A stretch of DNA of 53,992 nucleotides from an uncultured Pseudomonadota bacterium (GTDB lineage: Bacteria; Pseudomonadota; Alphaproteobacteria; UBA9219): assembly GCA_903919315.1 (NCBI GenBank), contig CAIXHP010000036.1, positions 1-53,992 of the forward strand. Reading direction: 5' to 3'. Position numbers and translations under genes: made by a program. The notes beneath the pieces were generated by a model. The model did not search any database and was not told where the DNA came from. It worked only from the letters and a program-made list of their open reading frames with translations. Below are positions 37,917-46,851 of the stretch, one piece after another; positions within the stretch are counted from its first letter, which is position 1; each line of letters opens with the position of its first letter.

Positions 37917-39866
37917 GTGACCTTTCCCCCCGCCTTTCTCGACGAGCTTCGCGTGCGGTTGCCGCTTTCCGGCATCGTGGGAAAGCGCGTGCGGTTGTTG
38001 CGGGCGGGGCGCGAGTTTAAGGCGTGCTGTCCTTTCCACAACGAAAAGTCGCCGAGCTTTTATGTGAACGACGACAAGCAGTTTTATCACTGCTTTGGCT
38101 GCGGGGCGCATGGCGACGTGATCGGCTTTACGATGCGGCACGACGGGTTGAGTTTTCCCGAAGCCATCGAATCGCTGGCGGCGCAAGCGGGGCTGAGCGT
38201 GCCGCAGGACACGCCGGTGGAGCGCGAGCATTTCGACCGCGAGAAGCGGCTTTATCAATTGCTGGAACGCGCGACGGCATGGTTCGAAGAACAGTTGTTC
38301 GCGCCCCATGGCCGCGAGGCTCTGGCCTATCTCCGCCAGCGCGGGCTGAGCGAGGAGGCCATGCGGCGCTTTCACCTCGGCTTCGCGCCGAACGATAGTC
38401 AGGCGTTGCCGCATAAACTGACCGGCGAAGGGTTCAAGCTGGACGAACTGCTGGCCGTCGGACTCATCAAAAAAGCCGAAGACCGTCCCGATCATTTCAG
38501 CTTTTTCCGCAACCGCGTGATGTTCCCCGTCGGCGACCGGCGCGGGCGCACCGTGGCGTTCGGCGGGCGCGTTATGGGCGACGGCGAGCCGAAATATCTC
38601 AACTCGCCGGATCATGCTCTGTTCCATAAGGGCAAGTTGCTCTATGGCCTCTCCCGCGCCCGCGCCGCCATCGCGCAGAACCAGCCGATCATCGTGGTCG
38701 AAGGCTATATGGACGTGATCGCCTTGGTCGAAGCCGGATACCAAGGCGCGGTCGCGCCGCTCGGCACGGCATTGACCGAGGATCAGTTGGGCATCCTTTG
38801 GAAACTGCCGCCGCCCCCCGAATCCCGCGACGGTTCCCGCGACTACAGCCCCCTGCTCTGCTTTGACGGCGACGGCGCGGGGCTTCGCGCCGCCGCGCGC
38901 GCGGTGGAACGCGCCCTGCCCCTCATCACCGCGTCGCAGACGGTGCGCGTCGCCTATCTGCCCTCCGGCGAGGACCCCGACAGCCTCATCAAGCAATCCG
39001 GCAAGGCGGCGATGCAAGCCGTTCTGGATCAGGCCAAGCCGATGATCGACGTGCTGTGGGACTTGACGCTCGAAGGCCGCCGCCTGCAAACGCCGGAGGA
39101 TCGCGGCAATTTCATCAGCGCCATCCGGCAGCGCGTGGCCCGCATCGGCGACGAAGGCCTGCGCAAGCTTTATCAGGACGAGGTGCAACAGCGCCTCGCC
39201 GCCACGTTCCAATGGCAGCCTCAAGCCGCGCAGACCCCTCGCGCCCCGTGGCAGGGCAACGCGCGGCAGGGAGCCTTTCGCAAGGACGGCAAGCGGGGGT
39301 TCGCCTTCCCCATCAGCACCTTGCCCCCCAAACAGCCCCTGAACGCCCAAAATCTCCGCGAAAGGGTGCTTTTGGCGCTTATGATCAATTATCCCGCCCT
39401 TTTTAAGGATTTTGGCGAGGATTTGGCCCGAATCGGCTTTGCCACCCCCCCTTTGGAGGCTCTGAGACAGCAAGTTGTGGATATTTTATCGTCTGATTCG
39501 CACGAAACCCTTGACGCGTCCGAGCTTTATCGCCATCTGTCCGAAGGAGGAACGACAAAGGCTTGGTGCGCAGGTCTAGCGAATGTGCTAGAGGAGGCGA
39601 CGTACATGCGTGCCGGGTTCGCGCGTCCGAACCGCTCACTCGACGAAGCCAGACACGGTTGGAAATCTATATGGAACAATCATTTGCGGGAACTCATTCA
39701 ACCTGAACTCAAAAACGCCGAACGCCTCTTTGCCGAAGACCCGTCCCTCGCGAACAAAGCGCGTCGTGACGAGTTGCGGTTGGAGTGCGAAACGCTGCTG
39801 CGCGAATCGGCGCGCGACGGCGCGGAAGACGGCGCTTTTGAACCGGGACTTTTGCCGCCCTCTTAA
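37917..39866 (+). CDS. dnaG: DNA primase DnaG
   Basis: 649 residues; makes RNA primers for replication. The zinc-binding domain at the N-terminus has C38, H41, C59 and C62 (ACCPFHNEKSPSF, HCFGCGAHGD). The catalytic core includes the RNAP-basic motif and the TOPRIM motif VVEGYMDVIALVEAGYQGAV, with CFDGDGAG carrying the metal-binding Asp residues. The C-terminal 200 residues form the DnaB-binding region. The start is GTG at 37917 with GGAGG upstream. It lies 36 bases before rpoD, the conserved macromolecular-synthesis arrangement. Confidence 0.97.
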   Translation: MTFPPAFLDELRVRLPLSGIVGKRVRLLRAGREFKACCPFHNEKSPSFYVNDDKQFYHCFGCGAHGDVIGFTMRHDGLSFPEAIESLAAQAGLSVPQDTPVEREHFDREKRLYQLLERATAWFEEQLFAPHGREALAYLRQRGLSEEAMRRFHLGFAPNDSQALPHKLTGEGFKLDELLAVGLIKKAEDRPDHFSFFRNRVMFPVGDRRGRTVAFGGRVMGDGEPKYLNSPDHALFHKGKLLYGLSRARAAIAQNQPIIVVEGYMDVIALVEAGYQGAVAPLGTALTEDQLGILWKLPPPPESRDGSRDYSPLLCFDGDGAGLRAAARAVERALPLITASQTVRVAYLPSGEDPDSLIKQSGKAAMQAVLDQAKPMIDVLWDLTLEGRRLQTPEDRGNFISAIRQRVARIGDEGLRKLYQDEVQQRLAATFQWQPQAAQTPRAPWQGNARQGAFRKDGKRGFAFPISTLPPKQPLNAQNLRERVLLALMINYPALFKDFGEDLARIGFATPPLEALRQQVVDILSSDSHETLDASELYRHLSEGGTTKAWCAGLANVLEEATYMRAGFARPNRSLDEARHGWKSIWNNHLRELIQPELKNAERLFAEDPSLANKARRDELRLECETLLRESARDGAEDGAFEPGLLPPS

Positions 39867-39902
39867 GCTTTCAAGACGAAATCAGCACGAAAGTTGAACG
39901 CC

Positions 39903-42242
39903 ATGCCCACGAAGACATCGCCGAAGCCCGCCAAGAAAACCGCCAAGCCCGCCGCGCCCAGCGCCAAGGCCAGCGCGGCGAAAAAGCCTGCGCCCAAGGC
40001 GGCCAAGCCCGCGCCCAAAAAGCCGGAGCCGAAAAAGCCCGAAACCAAGAAACCCGAATCCAAATCGGCTGCAAAGGCGAAGCCCGCCGCCGTCAAGGAG
40101 CCGGTGAAGGCCGCAGCGAAGACGGCAACAAAGGCATCGGTGAAAACGCCCGCGACGGAAGCCAAGCTTGCGCCCAAACCCACGGCGACGAAAACGGCGC
40201 CGGTCAATCTGTCGCTCGATGACAAGCCGATCGAAGAGGACAAGAGCGAAGCCCCCATCATCGACGCTACCGCCGATGCCATCAAAAAGATGGTCAAGCG
40301 CGGCAAGGAGCGCGGCTATGTCACGATTGACGAGATCAACGCCGCTCTGCCGCAGGACAAGATCAACTCTGACCTGATCGAAGACACGATGGCTATGCTG
40401 TCGGAACTCGGCATCAACGTCATCGAAGGCGACGACGAAGAATCTCAGGAAAAGCCCGCGAGCGAAGACGGCGAAGAAGAAGGCGAAGCCAAGGGCAACA
40501 TCGACGCGGCGGACATCGGACGCACCGACGATCCCGTGCGGCTGTATCTGCGCGAAATGGGCTCGGTCGAGCTGCTGAGCCGCGAAGGCGAAATCGCCAT
40601 CGCCAAGCGCATCGAGGCCGGACGCGAGATGATGATCGGCGGCATTTGCGAGTCGCCGCTGACCATTCACGCCATCCTCGGCTGGCACGACGCGCTGAAC
40701 GAGGGCAAGATGTTGCTGCGCGACATCATCGACCTTGAGGCCACCTATGGCGGCGGCCCCGGCAACGAAGCCGAACTGCTCGGCGAAGGCGGCAGCGCCG
40801 ACGTGCCGGAAGACGCCGAAGAAGAGGAAAAGCCCGAAGGCGCGGAAGGCGAAGGCGACTTTGATGCCGAAGGCGACGAGGAAAACCTCTCGCTCTCGAT
40901 GCTTGAGGAGAAACTGAAGCCTCAGGTCATGGAGACGTTCGACAAGATCGCCGCGACCTACACCAAACTGTCTCGCCTGCAGACCCAGCGCCACGCCTCG
41001 ATCCAAAAGGGCGAGGAGATTTCGCCGCAGGCCAACAAAAAGTTCGAGCAGGTCAAGGACGAGTTGGTCGATCTGGTGCGCACCGTGCGCCTCAACAACC
41101 ACCGGCTCGAACAGCTGGTGCAACAGCTCTATACGCTCAACCGCCGCCTGCTCGGCATCGAAGGGCGCATCATGCGCCTCGCCACCGACAGCGGGTTAAA
41201 GCGCGACGATTTCCTCGCGCGCTACACCGGGCACGAGTTGGACCGCAACTGGCTGGAAGATGTCTTTCATCCCAAGCCCGCCGCCAAAAAGACCGCCGAC
41301 GACAAAGCCGCCAAGGGCAAGGCGGGCGCAAAGGGCCACCATGAGCCGAAACACGTCCCCGCCAACGTCAAGGCTTGGACGAAGTTCGTGGAAAAGCACG
41401 AGGGCGAAGTGGATCGCCTCCGCGCCGAAATCGCCTCGATCTGCGACGAGGCCGGACTGCCGCTGACCGACTTTAAGCGCATCGTCATGACGGTGCAAAA
41501 AGGCGAGCGCGAATCCAACCGCGCCAAAAAGGAAATGGTCGAAGCCAACCTGCGCCTCGTCATCTCCATCGCCAAGAAATACACCAACCGTGGCCTGCAG
41601 TTCCTCGACCTGATTCAGGAAGGCAACATCGGCCTGATGAAGGCGGTCGAAAAGTTCGAATACAGGCGCGGCTATAAATTCTCGACCTACGCGACATGGT
41701 GGATCCGGCAGGCGATCACGCGCTCCATCGCCGATCAGGCGCGCACGATCCGCATCCCCGTGCATATGATCGAGACGATCAACAAACTGGTGCGCACCAG
41801 CCGCCAGATGCTGCACGAAATCGGCCGCGAGCCCACGCCGGAAGAACTGGCGGAAAAGCTCCACATGCCGCTGGAGAAAGTGCGCAAAGTCCTCAAGATC
41901 GCCAAGGAGCCGATCAGCCTTGAGACCCCCATCGGCGACGAGGAAGATTCGCATCTCGGCGATTTCATCGAAGACAAAAACGCCGTGCAACCGTTGGATG
42001 CCGCCATTCTCGGCAACCTGCGCGAAACCACGACGCGCGTTCTGGCCACCCTCACCGCCCGCGAAGAACGCGTTCTGCGCATGCGCTTTGGCATCGGCAT
42101 GAACACCGACCACACGCTGGAAGAAGTCGGCCAGCAGTTCAGCGTCACCCGCGAGCGTATCCGCCAGATCGAAGCGAAGGCGCTTCGCAAACTGAAACAC
42201 CCCTCGCGGTCGCGCAAGCTGCGGAGCTTTTTGGATACCTAA
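39903..42242 (+). CDS. rpoD: RNA polymerase sigma factor RpoD (sigma-70)
   Basis: 779 residues from the ATG at 39903 (the frame also opens at a TTG at 39894). Residues 1 to about 100 form a Lys/Pro/Ala-rich extension ([17 protein letters not shown] and similar). Region 1.1 follows ([20 protein letters not shown]), then region 1.2 ([20 protein letters not shown]), a long acidic non-conserved region, region 2 ([40 protein letters not shown]), region 3, and region 4 with the helix-turn-helix [20 protein letters not shown]. It is the primary sigma factor. The extension is longer than I expect for this family. Confidence 0.97.
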   Translation: MPTKTSPKPAKKTAKPAAPSAKASAAKKPAPKAAKPAPKKPEPKKPETKKPESKSAAKAKPAAVKEPVKAAAKTATKASVKTPATEAKLAPKPTATKTAPVNLSLDDKPIEEDKSEAPIIDATADAIKKMVKRGKERGYVTIDEINAALPQDKINSDLIEDTMAMLSELGINVIEGDDEESQEKPASEDGEEEGEAKGNIDAADIGRTDDPVRLYLREMGSVELLSREGEIAIAKRIEAGREMMIGGICESPLTIHAILGWHDALNEGKMLLRDIIDLEATYGGGPGNEAELLGEGGSADVPEDAEEEEKPEGAEGEGDFDAEGDEENLSLSMLEEKLKPQVMETFDKIAATYTKLSRLQTQRHASIQKGEEISPQANKKFEQVKDELVDLVRTVRLNNHRLEQLVQQLYTLNRRLLGIEGRIMRLATDSGLKRDDFLARYTGHELDRNWLEDVFHPKPAAKKTADDKAAKGKAGAKGHHEPKHVPANVKAWTKFVEKHEGEVDRLRAEIASICDEAGLPLTDFKRIVMTVQKGERESNRAKKEMVEANLRLVISIAKKYTNRGLQFLDLIQEGNIGLMKAVEKFEYRRGYKFSTYATWWIRQAITRSIADQARTIRIPVHMIETINKLVRTSRQMLHEIGREPTPEELAEKLHMPLEKVRKVLKIAKEPISLETPIGDEEDSHLGDFIEDKNAVQPLDAAILGNLRETTTRVLATLTAREERVLRMRFGIGMNTDHTLEEVGQQFSVTRERIRQIEAKALRKLKHPSRSRKLRSFLDT

Positions 42243-42249
42243 CGAAAAA

Positions 42250-42271
42250 CCCCTCTCCTTGCGGAGAGGGG
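42250..42271 (-). terminator. Terminator between rpoD and the convergent unknown gene
   Basis: CCCCTCTCC-TTGC-GGAGAGGGG forms a perfect 9-bp stem. On the minus strand it is followed by TTTTTCG, so it is a classic intrinsic terminator for the gene ending at 42306. It starts eight bases after the rpoD stop and may also help end rpoD transcription. Confidence 0.8.
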
Positions 42272-42305
42272 TCTTCGGAGGTCAATCCGTTTTCTGCTTT
42301 ATCGG

Positions 42306-42947
42306 TTAGCTCAGCGCCTTGATCGCGCGTTCGGCCATCGCTTCGCCTTCCGCGCCTGTGACCGTGGTGAGGTCTTCGGCTTTGAGCCGCATTTCGCTCG
42401 CGAGTTGGCGAATCTCTTCCTCAAGCGCCAGATAGACATGGTTCGCATCGTCGCCGCGCCCTTGGGCCAACAGATTGCCCGGATGCACGTCGAAGAAACC
42501 GATCGTGCGGCCATCGGGATAAAGCCCGCCCTCCACCGTGAACTCGTTGGTGCAGGGGATGGCATTGGCCTGAGTCGGCACGACGCGGATCACTTTCTCC
42601 ACCACCGTTCCCGCGCCGCTCACCAGACTGAGGATGTGCGCGCTGTCGACTTCGGCGCGCGGCACCACCGCGCTCGTGCCGATACGGCTGGGGCGAGAAA
42701 GGACGCGCGTCACGCGTTCGACGCGGCCTGTGCGGCGCAACGTCTCGACGATTTCGCGCACAAGAATCGCTTCGCCTTCCGCGATCAGCTCCTCGATGAA
42801 GGCCGACGACATCTGGCCAAACTTGGATCCGACCGCGCGTGATTCGGTGAATCGGCTTTCCAAGTGAGTCCACAGCATCGGTGATTCGGCAGGCAGGTAG
42901 GTGTAACCCGCAGCGCGGAGGAATTCGATATCGCCAGAATCAATCAT
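42306..42947 (-). CDS. Hypothetical protein, 213 residues
   Basis: From the ATG at 42947, which has AAGGA seven or eight bases upstream. The sequence begins MIDSGDIEFLRAAGYTYLPA and is alpha/beta without signal peptide or membrane helix. Possible features are a basic segment (RTGRVERVTRVLSRPSRIG), a valine-rich region (GTVVEKVIRVVPTQANAIPC), a G-x-YPDGRTIGFFDVHPGNLL segment and a helical acidic end. A longer frame reaches 43064 but lacks character. It is convergent with rpoD, with the terminator at 42250-42271 between them. Family not recognised. Confidence 0.7.
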   Translation of the reverse strand: MIDSGDIEFLRAAGYTYLPAESPMLWTHLESRFTESRAVGSKFGQMSSAFIEELIAEGEAILVREIVETLRRTGRVERVTRVLSRPSRIGTSAVVPRAEVDSAHILSLVSGAGTVVEKVIRVVPTQANAIPCTNEFTVEGGLYPDGRTIGFFDVHPGNLLAQGRGDDANHVYLALEEEIRQLASEMRLKAEDLTTVTGAEGEAMAERAIKALS

Positions 42948-43142
42948 GGGAAATGTCCTTTTGAAACGGATGGAACGCGAAAAATTTGAAAACTTTAGAC
43001 AGGAGTCAGCGTAACCCAATATGCTTAAAGACGGTTTAACGCTATGCGGTTTTTGAGGGGGCAAATTTATGAAAAACCGTTAAAATCCTTGGTTTTCCGC
43101 CGTTTTTTAGGGTTTATTTACGTCGCCAAAACCACAAATACA

Positions 43143-43193
43143 AAACCCCTGTCCGACGAACCTGCAATCGCTAGGCATGTCAAACAGGGGTTT
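43143..43193 (-). terminator. Long-loop hairpin after the lysine-rich micro-gene
   Basis: A perfect 10-bp stem AAACCCCTGT/ACAGGGGTTT encloses a 31-base loop. On the minus strand it is followed by TTTTGTATTTG. It lies 35 bases past the stop of the 22-codon gene at 43229-43297 and is a likely terminator or stable 3' end. Confidence 0.55.
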
Positions 43194-43228
43194 AAAAGTA
43201 TCATTCATCGCCCAGAGGGCGATGGAGA

Positions 43229-43297
43229 TTACTTCTTCTTCTTGGCGGTTGTCTTTTTCGCCGGGGCTTTTTTCGCGACTTTTTTCTTAGCAGCCAT
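43229..43297 (-). CDS. Very small lysine/alanine-rich basic protein
   Basis: A 22-codon gene, too short for usual gene calling. It encodes a protein starting MAAKKKVAKKAPAKK and ending in four lysines: 12 lysines, otherwise mostly Ala, Thr, Val and Pro. The ATG at 43297 is preceded by AAGGAGGT, an essentially perfect ribosome binding site, and the stop is followed by a hairpin (43143-43193). A TTGACT hexamer on the minus strand at 43354-43359 could be a -35 element. The composition resembles histone H1-like tails and other AKKxxAKK proteins, so nucleic acid binding is a fair inference. Translation is unproven. Confidence 0.6.
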   Translation of the reverse strand: MAAKKKVAKKAPAKKTTAKKKK

Positions 43298-43659
43298 AGT
43301 GACCTCCTTAACTAGAGTAGAGTTGCCGACATGTTGTGGCTAGCCTTGAGATTAGTCAACAACATTTTGTCGTTTGCCTCGGTGATCGTCTTCGGTGATG
43401 CGTGTTACTCGTCCCGCGTTGCAGCTTCGCAACATCTCTTCATCGACTCTGTGATGTGTGACGCTCACGCGTCATCATCACAATGTGCCGATGAAGTCTT
43501 GGTCGAGACGAAAACGCGTATCACCGACTCGCTTCATGAAGCATGATTTTTATGACATGCGTTTGCTAACGAATTATGAATCTTTTCAGCCGCGTCAAAC
43601 TGCACTATGACTCCCTGACCCGCTGTGCGATCCAAAGAGCGTTCGACAGCATCGCGCGT
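43298..43659. other. Intergenic region without recognised gene
   Basis: These 362 bases lie between the lysine-rich micro-gene and tRNA-Ile2. The right part presumably holds the tRNA promoter, the left part that of the micro-gene. A 71-codon plus-strand frame (43331-43546) has no ribosome binding site or protein-like character. I see nothing else here. Confidence 0.5.
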
Positions 43660-43736
43660 GGGCCTGTAGCTCAGTTGGTTAGAGCGGACCGCTCATAACG
43701 GTTTGGTCGTAGGTTCAAGTCCTACCGGGCCCACCA
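43660..43736 (+). tRNA. ileX: tRNA-Ile2 (anticodon CAU)
   Basis: 77 bases including the encoded CCA. The acceptor stem GGGCCTG pairs with CGGGCCC (one T-G wobble); the D arm has TAGCTCAGTTGGTTAGAG, the anticodon loop CTCATAA has CAT at 43694-43696, and the T arm has AGGTTCAAGTCCT. C4-G69 and C5-G68 and the TTGGTCG variable region resemble tRNA-Ile2, whose C34 becomes lysidine through TilS to read AUA. Elongator tRNA-Met is the alternative; its usual alphaproteobacterial form has a different acceptor stem as I recall. Confidence 0.85.
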
Positions 43737-43962
43737 CCCTACGCTAAAGCTTCGGGTGGCAGGCCACCCTTCTTGGGTGGACTGACAAACGAAAACGAAT
43801 ATGTGTAGGGTGACCTCCCGAAGCTTTAGCGTAGGGAGGCTGGCCACGTTGAGCGCACTGACAAACGAAAACGAATATGTGTAGGGTGACCTCCCGAAGC
43901 TTTAGCGTAGGGAGGCTGGCCATGTTGAGCGCACTGACAAACGAAAACGAATATGTGTAGGG
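43737..43962. repeat. Tandem 76-bp repeats with an inverted flanking copy
   Basis: Immediately after the tRNA CCA is CCCTACGCTAAAGCTTCGGG (43737-43756). Its exact reverse complement occurs twice inside a 76-bp direct repeat, at 43817-43836 and 43893-43912. The repeat units span 43781-43856 and 43857-43932 (one C/T difference seen), followed by a 30-base partial third copy, 43933-43962. Each unit starts ACTGACAAACGAAAACGAAT and contains a CCTCCC/GGGAGG hairpin. The first part also holds GGGTGG/CCACCC hairpins (43755-43780). The array ends 10 bases before the GIY-YIG gene, and its last bases supply part of that gene's ribosome binding site. Confidence 0.85.
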
Positions 43963-43972
43963 AGGATAGCCT

Positions 43973-44212
43973 GTGTGGTATGTCTATTTTCTCAAGCTCT
44001 GCAACGGCAGCATTTATGTCGGATCGACCAATGATCTGAAGCGCCGGTTTGCGTCGCATCAGGCCGGTCAAGTTCTCTCGACGAAAAAGTATGTCCCCGT
44101 CGTTCTCAAAAGCTACCTTGCTGTTGAAGACGAGGAGCGAGCGCGGATGCTCGAAAAATATTTCAAATCCGGTTCCGGCAAAGCGCTCGCGATGAAGCGG
44201 TTCTGGGCATGA
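43973..44212 (+). CDS. Small GIY-YIG nuclease-family protein
   Basis: 79 residues, a stand-alone GIY-YIG domain of the UPF0213/YhbQ-like kind. The motif reads WYVYFLKLCNGSIYVGSTND, then LKRRFASHQAGQ with the catalytic-type Arg, and EKYFKSGSGKALAMKRF with the Glu region near the end. The start is GTG at 43973, preceded by AGGGAGG at a seven-base spacing. It follows the 76-bp repeat array and the tRNA. Such proteins are candidate nucleases, and some behave as mobile or homing-type elements. The substrate is unknown. Confidence 0.85.
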   Translation: MWYVYFLKLCNGSIYVGSTNDLKRRFASHQAGQVLSTKKYVPVVLKSYLAVEDEERARMLEKYFKSGSGKALAMKRFWA

Positions 44213-44255
44213 ACGGGCTATAGCCCCAGGCACCAAGAGAGATTTATGCAGCAAT

Positions 44256-45116
44256 CTACCGTGCATATTTTGGGGCGACGCGAAGAATCGTGCCGGGCAC
44301 GGCTTCGTAACGTGCGATGATGTTCTCGATTTGACCGCTCGACAGCAGTTCCTCCAGCGTCGTGTCGAGCATTCGACGGAAGGCATCCTGATTTTGTGCG
44401 ATGAAGAAAACATTGCCGAACACCCGGATGGGTGGCGCGTCTGCTAAGCGCTGAATCTTTCCCGGGTTGTTGGCATCAAATTTTGCCGCCATGGCCGGAT
44501 CAATAAAAGTCGCGTCGGCTTTTCCCGTCACAACATTGAGCAACAGCTCGCCCACATTCGCGCTTTCCGTCAAGCTGACGGTCTTGGCTTTTGGAAAGTC
44601 GCTGGATGCAATAATGGCCGATGTATCGCCATCCATAACGGATAGGGTTGTGGTCGGCGTATTCAGCGCCGTCTTGATATCCATAAATCGTCCATCCCCC
44701 GCCCGAACATACGCGTAATAGGGCTGATAGGAGAAAGGAACGGTTGAGTCAGTCGAGCGCGAACGCGCGGCGCTCGGCCAAGCCCCGACACAAAAAGCGT
44801 CGAACCTTCTGGATGCTAAAGCGCTTGGAAACGTCCCCCACCCGACTTCTTCGGTCCAATCGATCTTTAGGCCCAATTGTTTCCCTAACAGCTCGGCTAC
44901 ATCATAGGCAACGCCTGACAGCCTCCCCGTGTTCGGGTCTTTGATCAACAGTGGTGGGGCGGATATATACCCGCATCGAATTATCTGTGTGCGCATAACA
45001 CGTTCAAACACGGTTTCCGCCCCTCTGTCCGCCGTGTTTTGCGGCTTTTGAAGAACGAAAACGGATGCGAGCGCTGTGAGCGCTATGATGACCGACAAAA
45101 GGGACGTTTTGTTCAT
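44256..45116 (-). CDS. Periplasmic solute-binding protein, family 3-like
   Basis: 286 residues from the ATG at 45116 (GGAGA upstream). An N-terminal signal or anchor (LLSVIIALTALASVFVLQ) is followed by the bacterial extracellular solute-binding fold: RVMRTQIIRCGYISAPPLLI, LSGVAYDVAELLGKQLGLKI, RFDAFCVGAWPSAARSRS and FRRMLDTTLEELLSSGQIEN. It should bind an amino acid or similar small ligand, or act as a lone sensor domain. No ABC permease or ATPase gene is nearby. It is a paralogue of the protein at 46852-47715, sharing the RC-(A/G)-Y and DAFC-(V/A)-G motifs. Confidence 0.85.
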   Translation of the reverse strand: MNKTSLLSVIIALTALASVFVLQKPQNTADRGAETVFERVMRTQIIRCGYISAPPLLIKDPNTGRLSGVAYDVAELLGKQLGLKIDWTEEVGWGTFPSALASRRFDAFCVGAWPSAARSRSTDSTVPFSYQPYYAYVRAGDGRFMDIKTALNTPTTTLSVMDGDTSAIIASSDFPKAKTVSLTESANVGELLLNVVTGKADATFIDPAMAAKFDANNPGKIQRLADAPPIRVFGNVFFIAQNQDAFRRMLDTTLEELLSSGQIENIIARYEAVPGTILRVAPKYAR

Positions 45117-45188
45117 CAGTCGCTTCTCCGTTAGAAGATGTTTTCTGGCCATGTCATCCACCAACCGCTTGAAAAAATAGCCCCCCCC

Positions 45189-45725
45189 TCAATCACCGTG
45201 CGCCGTGGATTTGTCTCCGTCTTGCGCGTGGCCCAAGGCTTTCATCAGGTAGGTGTGGAAGCGGAAGGGGTTGGCGACGTGGTCGATAGGGGAGATGCCG
45301 CCGCCGGTGCCGCGCACCAGCACGGTGCCAAAGCCCAACATGCGCCCCAGCACGGTCTGGTCGATGTTCGCGCCCTCGACCTTGGTCATGATCAACTCGA
45401 ACGTCGTCGTGGCGATAAAGCCGTATTTGGCAATCACGCGCCGCGAGGTGATGACGAGGTCGGTTGAAATCTGGCGGATATAGGCGACCAGCAACAGCAG
45501 CGTCCCCAGCGCAATGACGGCCAGCGACAGATAGGTCAAGGGCTTGGTGACCATCTCGGCCACCTTGTCGCCCAACGCCGCGCGCGTGGCAAAGGTGCCG
45601 TAATGGCCGATCAGCGCGCCCGTCAACGTCACGAACGAGCCCTTAACGTACACAATCCAATGCAGTCCTGCGACGTGGATGACCTGTTCATCCGGCTGCA
45701 GCATCCTATCGATATGTCGGCTCAT
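45189..45725 (-). CDS. PH-domain (YdbS-like, bPH2) membrane protein
   Basis: 178 residues. Two hydrophobic segments (HWIVYVKGSFVTLTGALIGH, about 22-41, and LTYLSLAVIALGTLLLLVAY, about 63-82) precede the bacterial PH domain, whose core is TDLVITSRRVIAKYGFIATT, FELIMTKVEGANIDQTVLGR and GFGTVLVRGTGG. Function of this family is not established. It lies 31 bases after trxB on the same strand, so they may be cotranscribed. Confidence 0.85.
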   Translation of the reverse strand: MSRHIDRMLQPDEQVIHVAGLHWIVYVKGSFVTLTGALIGHYGTFATRAALGDKVAEMVTKPLTYLSLAVIALGTLLLLVAYIRQISTDLVITSRRVIAKYGFIATTTFELIMTKVEGANIDQTVLGRMLGFGTVLVRGTGGGISPIDHVANPFRFHTYLMKALGHAQDGDKSTAHGD

Positions 45726-45756
45726 AGATTTTCTCCTGTCCGTGACTGCGGCGAGC

Positions 45757-46737
45757 CTAGACGGCTTTCCGGGGCGCGGCTTGTGTTTCTTGCTCCAGCG
45801 CCGCCAGATATTTTTCGGCTTCCAGCGCGGCCATGCAGCCCATGCCTGCCGCCGTTACCGCCTGCCGGAAGACCCTGTCTTTCACGTCGCCAGCGGCGAA
45901 CACGCCGGGGATGTCGGTCGCGGTCGAGTCGGGCTTGGTCACGACATAGCCTTCGGCATCCATCGGAACTTTGCCCTTAAAGATGGCGGTCGCGGGCGAA
46001 TGGCCGATGGCGATGAAGACTCCGTCGGTCGCGACGAGGCTTTCCTGCCCCGTCTTGACGTTGCGAACGCGTACGCCGGTCACGGCGCGCACCGGTTGCT
46101 CGTCGCCTTTGATTTCTTCCACCGTGCTGTCCCAGATGACTTCGATCTTGGGATGGCTGGCGACGCGGTCCTGCAACACGCGCTCACCCCGGAACGCGTC
46201 GCTCCGGTGGATGAGCGTGACTTTGCGCGCGTGGTGCGTGAGATAAAGCGCCTCTTCCATGGCCGAATTGCCGCCGCCGACCACCACGACATCCTTGCCA
46301 CGGAAAAAGAATCCGTCGCAGGTGGCGCAGCCGGAGACACCGAAACCCTGAAAATGCTTTTCGCTGTCGATGCCCAACCACCGCGCCTGCGCCCCCGTCG
46401 CGATCACGACCGCGTCCGCGAGGAACACATCGCCCGAATCGGCGGTGCAGCGGAAAGGCCGTTGGGTAAAATCCACATCCTGAATGAGGTCAAAGATCAG
46501 CTCGGCCCCCACTTTGGTTGCCTGAGCCGCCATTTGCTCCATCAGCCACGGGCCTTGGATGATGTCGGCGAAGCCCGGATAATTTTCCACGTCCGCCGTG
46601 ATGGTGAGCTGACCGCCCGGCTGCATCCCCTGCACCACGATGGGCTTCATATTGGCGCGCGCGGCGTAAATCGCCGCCGTATAGCCCGCCGGGCCTGCGC
46701 CGATCACAAGAAGTTTGGTCTGATGGGTCTTAGGCAT
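45757..46737 (-). CDS. trxB: Thioredoxin-disulfide reductase
   Basis: 326 residues. The flavoenzyme passes electrons from NADPH to thioredoxin. FAD binding: LLVIGAGPAGYTAAIYAARA at the N-terminus. Redox cysteines C137 and C140 in SGCATCDGFFFRGKDVVVVG. NADPH binding: VVVVGGGNSAMEEALYL. The C-terminal FAD motif is IPGVFAAGDVKDRVFRQAVT. The ATG at 46737 matches the family N-terminus better than the longer frame. It is followed by the PH-domain gene. Confidence 0.96.
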   Translation of the reverse strand: MPKTHQTKLLVIGAGPAGYTAAIYAARANMKPIVVQGMQPGGQLTITADVENYPGFADIIQGPWLMEQMAAQATKVGAELIFDLIQDVDFTQRPFRCTADSGDVFLADAVVIATGAQARWLGIDSEKHFQGFGVSGCATCDGFFFRGKDVVVVGGGNSAMEEALYLTHHARKVTLIHRSDAFRGERVLQDRVASHPKIEVIWDSTVEEIKGDEQPVRAVTGVRVRNVKTGQESLVATDGVFIAIGHSPATAIFKGKVPMDAEGYVVTKPDSTATDIPGVFAAGDVKDRVFRQAVTAAGMGCMAALEAEKYLAALEQETQAAPRKAV

Positions 46738-46811
46738 AAAGTCCGTCCGTTCGCTGTGTCGCATGAAGGGACAGCCTAACCTCGGCAGCCTCGGCACCGC
46801 AAGGACATTGC

Positions 46812-46840
46812 GCTTTTCCCCTTCGATTGCGGGGAAAAGC
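46812..46840 (-). terminator. Hairpin after the second solute-binding protein gene
   Basis: GCTTTTCCCC and GGGGAAAAGC form a perfect 10-bp stem with a nine-base loop, 11 bases past the stop at 46852 on the minus strand. The T-run is within the stem rather than after it, so termination strength is uncertain. Confidence 0.55.
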
Positions 46841-46851
46841 CTCGCCTGATC

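Noticed and set aside
43331-43546. 71-codon plus-strand frame before the tRNA
   Set aside because: No ribosome binding site and no protein-like pattern.
43737-43962. CRISPR array
   Set aside because: The repeat is a 76-bp tandem unit with no variable spacers, and no cas genes are near.
43826-44413. 195-codon minus-strand frame across the repeats and GIY-YIG gene
   Set aside because: Its C-terminal part is translated repeat and the rest is antisense to the GIY-YIG gene.
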